From Alphaproteobacteria bacterium (GTDB taxonomy: Bacteria > Pseudomonadota > Alphaproteobacteria > Puniceispirillales > Puniceispirillaceae), in NCBI GenBank assembly GCA_011525265.1, contig WTHV01000248.1:1-12813 (forward strand): a stretch of DNA of 12,813 nt, written 5' to 3'. The first letter of the stretch is position 1, and each line of letters begins with the position of its first letter. A program made the translations under genes and the position numbers. Below, one piece after another: positions 7,057 to 12,813 of the stretch. The notes under the pieces are model-generated. The model was not told the DNA's origin. It did no database searches and was given only the letters and a program-made list of their open reading frames with translations.

Positions 7057-8586
7057 ATGCGCCTCACTGATAATCCTGTTTTTGCCCGCCTGCACGATCA
7101 CCATAAAAGCTTGCGTGGCTTGCGATTTGATGACGTCAAAGATAATAGCGCACGCCAACAAGCGCTTAGCCTATCATTAGATGATTTGGCAATTGATTTA
7201 TCGCGTCATTTGATTCAGCCAGAGACACTTGATTTACTTGCTGAACTTGCTGATGCAGCTGATCTGTCAGGGCAGTTTGAGGCATTATTTGCTGGTGAGG
7301 TGATGAATGTCACAGAACAGCGTCCTGTCTTGCATATGAGTGCGCGTACCGCTGAGGCACTGTCAGGTGATGAACCACGTAAGATGGCGATTTTTAGTGA
7401 TGTGTTGCGGGGTGATAAGTCGATTAAGGATATTGTGAATATCGGTATTGGTGGCTCTGATTTGGGTCCTGCAATGGTGACCAAAGCACTAGCGCCATTC
7501 CATGATGGGCCAAAGATTCACTTTGTCTCTAATGTTGACCCAAGCCATCTTTATGATGTGTTGAAAAATGCGACGCCAGAGCGCACACAATTCATTGTGA
7601 CATCAAAGACATTCACAACACAAGAAACCATGAAAAATGCCGCCCTTGCACGGGCATGGCTGACAAAGGCAGGCTGTTCAGCAGATAGGCATTTTGCGGC
7701 TGTAACTGCCGCCCCTGAAAAGGCTGAAGAATGGGGCGTTGAGCGTGACCGTATCTTCGGCTTTGCTGATGGCATTGGTGGCCGCTATTCTTTATGGTCA
7801 GCTGTTGGCCTGCCAATCATGGTAGCGGTTGGCACAAAGCGCTTTTATGAATTGCTGAAAGGCGCGCATGATATGGATAACCATGTCAGGTCAACGCCTG
7901 CCAGAGATAATCTTGCCATTATGATGGCTGGTTTGCGCATCTATTATCGTAATATTGAGAACCGCTCTGCCTATGGCATTATGGCCTATGACCAACGCCT
8001 ATCTGATTTTACCAGATGGGCACAACAAACAGAGATGGAATCAAACGGTAAATCTGTGGATAGAAAAGGCAAGCGCCTTGATTATTTTACCTCTCCTATT
8101 ATCTGGGGCGAGGCTGGCACAGGGGCGCAACATTCTTTCTTCCAAGCCTTGCATCAAGAGGCTGATATTTGTCCCCTAGATATTCTAGCCCCGCTTCAGC
8201 CTGTGCCTGATTATCGGGATGAGAGCTTTCAGCAAAGCCATAAAATGTTGCTGATTAATGCGCTTGCGCAAGCTGAAGCCTTTGCCCAAGGTCAGGTCAA
8301 TGACAAAGAGCCGCATCGTCACTTCGAAGGGGGCAGGCCCACAAGCTTTATCAGCTGGCGTGCCACAACCCCATATGCGCTAGGCCGCTTGCTTGCCCTT
8401 TATGAACATATCACAATCGCCTCTGGCTTTTTATGGGATGTAAATAGCTTTGATCAATTTGGCGTTGAGCTTGGGAAATCCATGGCGCACGCTCTATCGT
8501 CTGTGAATGAGGCAGACGATATGCCAGAGCAATTTTCAGCCGCCGCCAAAGCCTTTATTAAGCGATTGCCAAAAGACGCGCTTTAA
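7057..8586 (+). CDS. pgi: Glucose-6-phosphate isomerase
   Basis: Interconverts fructose 6-phosphate and glucose 6-phosphate, so carbon from fructose or gluconeogenesis can enter the ED route through Zwf. The protein has 509 residues, a little shorter than the roughly 550 of the E. coli enzyme. Visible motifs are NIGIGGSDLGPAMV (128-141), SKTFTTQETM (183-192, phosphate site), GGRYSLWSAVGLP (241-253, signature), WGEAGTGAQHSFFQALHQ (350-367, catalytic Glu352), SHKMLL (394-399, His395 as the ring-opening histidine) and FLWDVNSFDQFGVELGK (458-474, Lys474). AAGGA at 7041-7045 is the probable ribosome binding site. It is the last plus-strand gene of the block. Its TAA stop overlaps the stop of the convergent regulator, so there is no room for a separate terminator between them. 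Confidence 0.97.
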   Translation: MRLTDNPVFARLHDHHKSLRGLRFDDVKDNSARQQALSLSLDDLAIDLSRHLIQPETLDLLAELADAADLSGQFEALFAGEVMNVTEQRPVLHMSARTAEALSGDEPRKMAIFSDVLRGDKSIKDIVNIGIGGSDLGPAMVTKALAPFHDGPKIHFVSNVDPSHLYDVLKNATPERTQFIVTSKTFTTQETMKNAALARAWLTKAGCSADRHFAAVTAAPEKAEEWGVERDRIFGFADGIGGRYSLWSAVGLPIMVAVGTKRFYELLKGAHDMDNHVRSTPARDNLAIMMAGLRIYYRNIENRSAYGIMAYDQRLSDFTRWAQQTEMESNGKSVDRKGKRLDYFTSPIIWGEAGTGAQHSFFQALHQEADICPLDILAPLQPVPDYRDESFQQSHKMLLINALAQAEAFAQGQVNDKEPHRHFEGGRPTSFISWRATTPYALGRLLALYEHITIASGFLWDVNSFDQFGVELGKSMAHALSSVNEADDMPEQFSAAAKAFIKRLPKDAL

Positions 8587-10007
8587 GAGCCAAAATCAAA
8601 TAGGCCAGATTGCCTGCGATGGGCATCAAATTTCAGACTGCGTCCCAATGGTGGTGCGCCGCGATGCTGGCATTCCTTTTTCTCACAAAGCTGACAGGCA
8701 AGACCAATTGGCGTGAAAGACGGCGATTTTGGCGATAATAAGCTATCAGCAAGGCCGATTTCACGCGCGTGCTTCATCTCGCATCCTAATGCCACGGCAA
8801 AAAGAGGCGTGCCATGATGTGTTGGCCCTGTGCGCGGTTGCACAACGGTCCTGGCAAGGGTGAAAAACCGTTGCCCTTCTTCTAATTCGGCAAGTTGTGT
8901 ATGGATTGTGCCAGGAACGCGGAAAGCTTGATGAGGTATCCAACGCCCACAAGCACCGCCATAACGTGCAAATTCAACACCTGCCGCTGAAAGGCGTTTT
9001 GAGATATAGCCAGCCTCATCAACACGCAAGAAAAAGAATGGTATCCCTCTGGCATTTGGCTTGTTTAATGTGGTGAGGCGGTGACAGATTTGCTCAAAGC
9101 TTGCGGAATAACGCTTGCCCAATAAATCAATATCATGGCGCGTTTCTTGGGCTGATTTCAAAAAGCTGTTATAGGGCATCATCAAAGCGCCAGCAAAATA
9201 GCCGGCAAGTGTCGTCTGAAGCAATTGGCGAGATTCTAAGCTTTCTAGCCCCGCTGCATCAATGATGTCAGTAATCTGTGCCTGATAGCCAATAAGTGCG
9301 ACTTGTGACGCAAGTTGGAAGACACGTTGCGGGTCTTCTAATATTTCAGACAACATGATTTGGCCGCGATGCATATCATGATGACGCAGTAAATGGCCCA
9401 TCACATGGGTTGGCATGATACGGGTGCGGATCGCATAACGCTCTTGCAAATGATGGCTGAGATTTGTGAAATATTGCCCTGGTTGTAATTTCGCTTCCTT
9501 CGCACAAGCCTCAGCGGCAGCCTCAAGGGCCGGAAAGTGATTTTCAGATTGTTCAAGGAACCGGCGCACATCCTCGATGGGACGTGGCAATGAGCGTGTT
9601 TCAAGCCCGTCCTTGCCTTGTTGTGCGGCTGACTTCATTGTCTCATAGGAATCATAGAGCGCTAGGATTGCATTTGCCGCCGTTGGTTGATTTTGAGCTA
9701 GTTGCTGAATATCGCGACGGGTTAGGGCCTGTTCACTTAAAATAGGGTCTGCAAAAATTTCAATGAGACGCGCTGTTAATTTGGCGGAATCATCCTCAGC
9801 CATATCTTTTAAGTCAATATCATAGGTCTGACCAAGCTTGAATAAGAGCTGTACAGTCACAGGGCGCATATTATTTTCAAGCAGGTTCAGATAGGAGGCA
9901 GAGATGCCAAGCTCTTCAGCCATCAATGCTTGCGAGATACCAAGCTCTTTGCGAAGACGGCGTAATTTGTGACCAACCATAATCTTGGCAGATAGCGCAT
10001 CATTCAT
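8583..10007 (-). CDS. ScfR-type XRE-family regulator (HTH plus IrrE-like plus DUF2083-like domain)
   Basis: The 474-residue protein has an N-terminal XRE helix-turn-helix (about 12-68, HKLRRLRKELGISQ then SASYLNLLENN). A central IrrE/peptidase M78-like region follows (about 180-300), then a C-terminal cysteine-containing domain with GGACGRW (Cys353), LGCE (Cys409) and CQLCEKKEC (Cys438, 441, 446) before HRGAPPLGR. This is the layout of the short-chain fatty acyl-CoA regulators (RamB, PccR and relatives), which control glyoxylate, propionyl-CoA or related pathways. The M78 zinc motif HExxH is replaced by SQVAL at 234-238, so no protease activity is expected. The start ATG at 10007 has AGGGG eight bases upstream. 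It is convergent with pgi and divergent from the 74-aa gene. The family is fairly sure; which acyl-CoA it senses, and whether it touches the ED genes, is unknown. Confidence 0.88.
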   Translation of the reverse strand: MNDALSAKIMVGHKLRRLRKELGISQALMAEELGISASYLNLLENNMRPVTVQLLFKLGQTYDIDLKDMAEDDSAKLTARLIEIFADPILSEQALTRRDIQQLAQNQPTAANAILALYDSYETMKSAAQQGKDGLETRSLPRPIEDVRRFLEQSENHFPALEAAAEACAKEAKLQPGQYFTNLSHHLQERYAIRTRIMPTHVMGHLLRHHDMHRGQIMLSEILEDPQRVFQLASQVALIGYQAQITDIIDAAGLESLESRQLLQTTLAGYFAGALMMPYNSFLKSAQETRHDIDLLGKRYSASFEQICHRLTTLNKPNARGIPFFFLRVDEAGYISKRLSAAGVEFARYGGACGRWIPHQAFRVPGTIHTQLAELEEGQRFFTLARTVVQPRTGPTHHGTPLFAVALGCEMKHAREIGLADSLLSPKSPSFTPIGLACQLCEKKECQHRGAPPLGRSLKFDAHRRQSGLFDFGS

Positions 10008-10031
10008 ATCTCATACCCCTATCACGTAGTT

Positions 10032-10060
10032 TCTAAGCGGCGTCTTACTTGTTTTGTCAA
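10032..10060 (-). promoter_or_regulatory. Candidate promoter of the ScfR-type regulator
   Basis: On the minus strand a perfect -35 TTGACA (10060 to 10055) is followed after 17 bases by CTTAGA (10037 to 10032), a poor -10. The implied start near 10025 leaves a short leader containing AGGGG. The -35 is convincing and the -10 is not. An alternative is TAAAAT further upstream, about 18 bases after a TTGTGT. Confidence 0.35.
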
Positions 10061-10077
10061 ATTTGTATTTTAAATTA

Positions 10078-10109
10078 AATTACAAAATTTACACAAAAAC
10101 TTTGTAAAT
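10078..10109. promoter_or_regulatory. Candidate operator: TTACAAA / TTTGTAA inverted repeat
   Basis: TTACAAA at 10080-10086 and TTTGTAA at 10101-10107 are inverted copies, spaced 14 nt apart and separated by a near copy, TTACACAAA. The right half lies within AAAACTTTGTAAA (10096-10108), one base off the CTTTGCAAA core I recall for the RamB relative of this regulator family. It lies in the divergent region just upstream of the regulator's candidate -35, as expected for autoregulation. The sequence around it is AT-rich, so chance similarity is a real possibility. Confidence 0.4.
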
Positions 10110-10233
10110 ATTTACTAATTAAATCATTAACACTCTTTTCCTTTTAATGAAAGATATTTCTGTGTATCTCTAAGATAGACACGCCAGACACAGTCGTAAC
10201 CTTCGATTGATATGGTTTTAATGGAGACACAAA

Positions 10234-10458
10234 ATGGATGATTTAAAAATCGCAGACGACTCACAAGAGCGCATTACGATTTTGACAGATAGCTTTGATT
10301 CTGCCGCTATGGAGTTTCATAAGCGCCGTATGGCAACCAAAGGGTATCGGTTAGAAAATCGTATTGCAGGACATCATTTTTATATGTCAGAAGGCACAGT
10401 GGCCTCAAAGCTATTTGAGGGTGATGTGAAATATGCGGTGACATTCGTGCGTGACTAA
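10234..10458 (+). CDS. Small hypothetical protein, 74 aa
   Basis: I do not recognise this gene by name. It looks real: GGAGA at 10223-10227 is well placed before the ATG, the frame runs cleanly to a stop, there is a divergent promoter region upstream and a strong terminator about 90 nt downstream. The protein is soluble, with no signal peptide, membrane segment or cysteine. It has an acidic start, a strand-like ITILTDS, a probable amphipathic helix (AAMEFHKRRMATKGYRL, 25-40), a basic and aromatic middle (HHFYM) and a final strand, YAVTFVRD. The order strand, helix ending in KGYRL, strands, final TFVR resembles the small DUF4177-type fold (helix ending in EGWEL, last strand ending in FKR), but this is by eye only. 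It is transcribed away from the ScfR-type regulator, which could control it. Confidence 0.7.
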   Translation: MDDLKIADDSQERITILTDSFDSAAMEFHKRRMATKGYRLENRIAGHHFYMSEGTVASKLFEGDVKYAVTFVRD

Positions 10459-10549
10459 GGCCCAATATTCCTCTTTGATTTCGCTATGGTAATTCCGCAT
10501 CTATCTTTGTGACCCCAATTCTTAGAGGTGATGCACATCATGGCAAAAT

Positions 10550-10586
10550 AAGACCGCTTGACGACCCCTCAAGCGGTCTTTTTCTG
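10550..10586 (+). terminator. Strong intrinsic terminator, probably bidirectional
   Basis: AAGACCGCTTG (10550-10560) and CAAGCGGTCTT (10570-10580) form a perfect 11-bp stem with a 9-nt loop, followed by a run of T ending in TTTTTCTG on the plus strand. It ends transcription of the 74-aa gene. On the minus strand the stem is followed by ATTTTG, a weaker T tract. It lies just past the stop of the MFS gene (10594), so it probably serves both convergent units. Confidence 0.88.
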
Positions 10587-10593
10587 TTTAAGG

Positions 10594-12105
10594 CTATATC
10601 GCATCCTCTTTGCGATAGAATAAAGATAGTAGGACACATCCCCCCATCAGTGCCGCACATAGCTTCATCGCAAATTTCACGGTCTCTGCGTAGGATTGGG
10701 CAATAATTTGACGGCTTTGCTCTTGCCATGGCGTTGGCCATTCATCTGGTACAACCATGCCACCAAGCTCATTGAGATGGGCTGTGATAAAGTTTTGTGC
10801 TTGTGAGGGGAGGTCTGCAAATTGGGGATGCGCTAAGATTTGGTCTTCAAATTCAAAAGCCATCGCATAGCCAATTGCCGCAATAGCCAAAAGAGGTCCG
10901 ATACGTGCCACCGCATTATTGACCCCGCTTGCAAGGCCATCACGCCCTTTGCCAGCAGAGACCATAGCCACCGTAGTAACGGGTGCTGCAAATGCGGCAA
11001 CCCCAAGGCCAAGAAGTATCATCGGCGCTAATATCGTCTCAACATAGCGGCCATCTGTCTGGGCAAGCCAGATAAAGGATATGCCTAATAGCACAGAAGA
11101 GACTGACAAGATAAGCCGTGGCCCATGACGGGCAGTCCATTGGCCAGCATAGCGCGATAATAAGGTCACTAATAGTGAGATTGGCAATGCCGCCGCCCCT
11201 GCTTGTGTTGCACCATAGCCATAGGATTGCACAAGCAAAAATGATAAAAAGAATGTCGCGCTTTGAAAACTAGCAAATAAAAATAGCGTGTGCAGATTCA
11301 CAATCACAAAGCGCCTATCTTTAAACAGGGCAGGTGGTATCATCGGTGATTTGCGCACCATCTGGCTGTAGATAAATAGTCCAAAGGTTACTATGCCTGC
11401 GATGAGAAGCTGACTATGCAAGCTCGTGAAACTGCCATGGCGTCCCGCTTCCATAAGCGCATAGGTCATTAACCCCAATGATAATGTGACAAGCCCTGAG
11501 CCAATAATATCAAGCGGTACCGTCTCTGGTGGCTCAAATGGGGGGCGTCGCAAGCCGCGCATGAACCACAAAACAGCAAGGCATAGGGGCACATTTACCC
11601 AAAAAATCAATTGCCATGAGAAGACATCAACGGCAAGGCCGCCAAATAGGGGGCCAAGGGGGATAGTCAATGAGACAAGTGCCGACCATCTGCCAATGGC
11701 GGGCCCGCGTTCTTCAGGCGCAAATGAGGCATTTAGCAAAGCGAGTGAGGCAGGAACCATCAAAGCAGCTGACACACCTTGCAAAGCACGAAAAAATATC
11801 AAAGCAGAGGCCGAGGTCGATAAAGCACAGCCAAGCGAGGTCAGTGCAAAGGCAGCAACACCCCAATTGAGCGGCCGCCTGCGACCAAGGCTATCGCCCA
11901 ATGCCCCACCTGCCATAAGCAATGCGGCAAGGCCAAGCAGATAAATCTCTAGCACCCAATAGGTATCAGCCGCACTGACATTCAAATCTTTTTGAATAAA
12001 GGGCAAAGCCACATTCAAGGCGGTTGTATCTATAAAGCCAATGCCAGTGACAAGGGCTGTGATAATTACAACAAGACGCTGTTCTGATTTTGAATAAGGG
12101 GTCAT
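10594..12105 (-). CDS. MFS transporter, DHA2 family (14-helix drug:H+ antiporter-like exporter)
   Basis: Inner-membrane secondary transporter of 503 residues, the length and hydrophobic pattern of 14-helix DHA2 (EmrB/QacA) exporters. Helix 1 carries IDTTALNVALPFI (25-37, motif D1 with Asp26). The loop between helices 2 and 3 has motif A, GALGDSLGRRR (67-77). Helix 5 has the antiporter motif C around LTIPLGPLFGG (146-156), followed by WQLIFWVNVPL. Family members expel hydrophobic drugs, dyes, bile salts or metabolites using the proton gradient. The substrate cannot be told from the sequence. No membrane-fusion partner (EmrA type) is next to it. Its ATG overlaps the stop of galM (ATGA), so it is translationally coupled to a sugar mutarotase. 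A sugar-related substrate is only a hypothesis. Confidence 0.9.
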   Translation of the reverse strand: MTPYSKSEQRLVVIITALVTGIGFIDTTALNVALPFIQKDLNVSAADTYWVLEIYLLGLAALLMAGGALGDSLGRRRPLNWGVAAFALTSLGCALSTSASALIFFRALQGVSAALMVPASLALLNASFAPEERGPAIGRWSALVSLTIPLGPLFGGLAVDVFSWQLIFWVNVPLCLAVLWFMRGLRRPPFEPPETVPLDIIGSGLVTLSLGLMTYALMEAGRHGSFTSLHSQLLIAGIVTFGLFIYSQMVRKSPMIPPALFKDRRFVIVNLHTLFLFASFQSATFFLSFLLVQSYGYGATQAGAAALPISLLVTLLSRYAGQWTARHGPRLILSVSSVLLGISFIWLAQTDGRYVETILAPMILLGLGVAAFAAPVTTVAMVSAGKGRDGLASGVNNAVARIGPLLAIAAIGYAMAFEFEDQILAHPQFADLPSQAQNFITAHLNELGGMVVPDEWPTPWQEQSRQIIAQSYAETVKFAMKLCAALMGGCVLLSLFYRKEDAI

Positions 12106-12813
12106 AGGACTGCCCCATCATCTGAAAATGATAGGATAAGCGATTGCCGATAGGTCTCACCGGGGCGCAGTAAACTAGACGGGAAATGAGGCATATGCGG
12201 TGCATTTGGCCAGGCTTGCGGCTCAAGGCATATGCCATCATAAGCCTGATAGGGTCTGCCATGATGGGTAGGGGCTGTTTCAGCCAAATGCTGACCTGTA
12301 TAAAATTGCAAGCCAGGCTGATCAGATGAGAGCGTCATGACAATCCCTGATGCGATGCTTGAAAGGCGTGCAACAGGGCGCAGTCTCCCCCTATCATTAA
12401 GGCAAAAATTATGATCAAACTCATCACCGGCAAAGGCGCGTTTTTGCCTGAAATCAAAGCGCGTGCCACTCACATCTTCTGGCTTGCCATAAGGTAGATT
12501 CGCCTCATCAACAGGCAGATAGTGATCTGCCATTATCTGCAACTCATGACTGCTGAAATCATCTTGTCTATCAAGGCGAAAATAGCTGTGATGGGCAAGA
12601 TTGACGAAAGTTGGATGGCTTGTTGTTGCTTCGTAAGAAATCGATAAGGTGCGCGGGCCTGTGATCTGATAGAGGCAGTTCATCTTGACATGACCCGGAA
12701 AGCCCATATGGCCATCTTCATCATCGAGGGTAAAACAAGCGCTATTGTGCGTCACGCGCGCAACCTGCCACGCACGCGTGCCGCATCCACCGCTACCACC
12801 ATGTAATGTGTTT
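12102..12813 (-). CDS. galM: Aldose 1-epimerase (mutarotase), 5' part cut by the window edge
   Basis: Interconverts alpha and beta anomers of glucose, galactose and similar aldoses. The frame is open to the window edge: the codons before the GTG at 12755-12753 read NTLHGGSGGCGTRAWQV, matching the family's HGG-containing motif, so the gene starts beyond the window and roughly the first 80-100 residues are missing. The catalytic histidine is in VNLAHHSYF (His codon 12590-12588), DHNFCLN is the substrate loop, and the catalytic glutamate is in CLEPQAWPNAP (Glu codon 12224-12222), followed by FPSSLLRPGETYR. The usual VNLTNHTYFNL has become VNLAHHSYFRL, a conservative variant that keeps the key His. 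Its TGA overlaps the start of the MFS gene, showing a shared operon. Confidence 0.93.
   Translation of the reverse strand, partial: NTLHGGSGGCGTRAWQVARVTHNSACFTLDDEDGHMGFPGHVKMNCLYQITGPRTLSISYEATTSHPTFVNLAHHSYFRLDRQDDFSSHELQIMADHYLPVDEANLPYGKPEDVSGTRFDFRQKRAFAGDEFDHNFCLNDRGRLRPVARLSSIASGIVMTLSSDQPGLQFYTGQHLAETAPTHHGRPYQAYDGICLEPQAWPNAPHMPHFPSSLLRPGETYRQSLILSFSDDGAVL

Larger units (their letters stand above)
10008..10233. promoter_or_regulatory. AT-rich divergent intergenic region between the ScfR-type regulator and the 74-aa gene
   Basis: This 226-nt stretch is the longest non-coding interval in the window. Its left half is strongly AT-rich with repeated TTTGT/ACAAA words. Its right half (about 10160-10193) contains CTGTGT paired with ACACAG, and two direct copies of AGACAC nine bases apart, which may fold in the leader of the 74-aa gene. 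I could not assign a convincing -35/-10 pair for the plus-strand gene. Confidence 0.6.

Noticed and set aside
10531..10551. Six-codon ORF (MHIMAK) running into the terminator stem
   Set aside because: Too short to judge, poorly spaced from AGAGG, and most likely chance sequence between a stop codon and a terminator.
11486..11944. 152-codon plus-strand ORF opposite the MFS gene
   Set aside because: Antisense shadow: rich in Pro, Ser, Arg and Ala with no domain pattern, while the minus-strand frame has clear transporter motifs.

Overview
The window reads as a chromosomal segment from an alphaproteobacterium of moderate GC content. The evidence is the alphaproteobacterial style of the GAPDH, the ScfR-type regulator (XRE helix-turn-helix plus degenerate IrrE-like domain plus C-terminal cysteine cluster) and the Entner-Doudoroff gene set. 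A marine SAR116-like lineage is a guess from the general look of the proteins and cannot be proven here. No mobile element, CRISPR array, tRNA or rRNA was seen.

Region 1 (1-8586, plus strand) is one tightly packed block of seven genes: gap (GAPDH), a ROK-family regulator, zwf, pgl, edd, eda and pgi. Together they encode a nearly complete route from fructose 6-phosphate or glucose 6-phosphate to pyruvate and glyceraldehyde 3-phosphate. Pgi interconverts F6P and G6P, Zwf and Pgl make 6-phosphogluconate, Edd and Eda split it to pyruvate and G3P, and Gap oxidises the G3P. Gaps between genes are 4 to 59 nt, most starts have good ribosome binding sites, and no strong terminator is visible inside the block, so an operon is likely. 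The ROK protein lacks the residues needed for kinase activity and is probably the local sugar-responsive regulator. No glucokinase, PTS or 6-phosphogluconate dehydrogenase lies in the window.

Region 2 (8583-10458): on the minus strand, tail to tail with pgi, is a ScfR-type transcription regulator whose stop codon overlaps the pgi stop in a shared TTAA. Upstream of it is a 226-nt, very AT-rich divergent intergenic region with TTTGTAA/TTACAAA repeats, a candidate operator. Reading the other way from this region is a 74-codon gene of unknown function, followed about 90 nt later by a strong hairpin terminator.

Region 3 (10594-12813, minus strand): a probable two-gene operon of galM (aldose 1-epimerase, cut by the window edge) and a 14-helix-type MFS exporter of the DHA2 family, joined by a 4-nt ATGA overlap. 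It ends at the terminator it shares with the small gene.

Most of the window is well-known central carbon metabolism. The parts most worth a second look are the kinase-dead ROK regulator within the ED operon, the divergent promoter region with its candidate operator, the unknown 74-aa protein, and the mutarotase/exporter pair. I see no clear evidence of a wholly new system.
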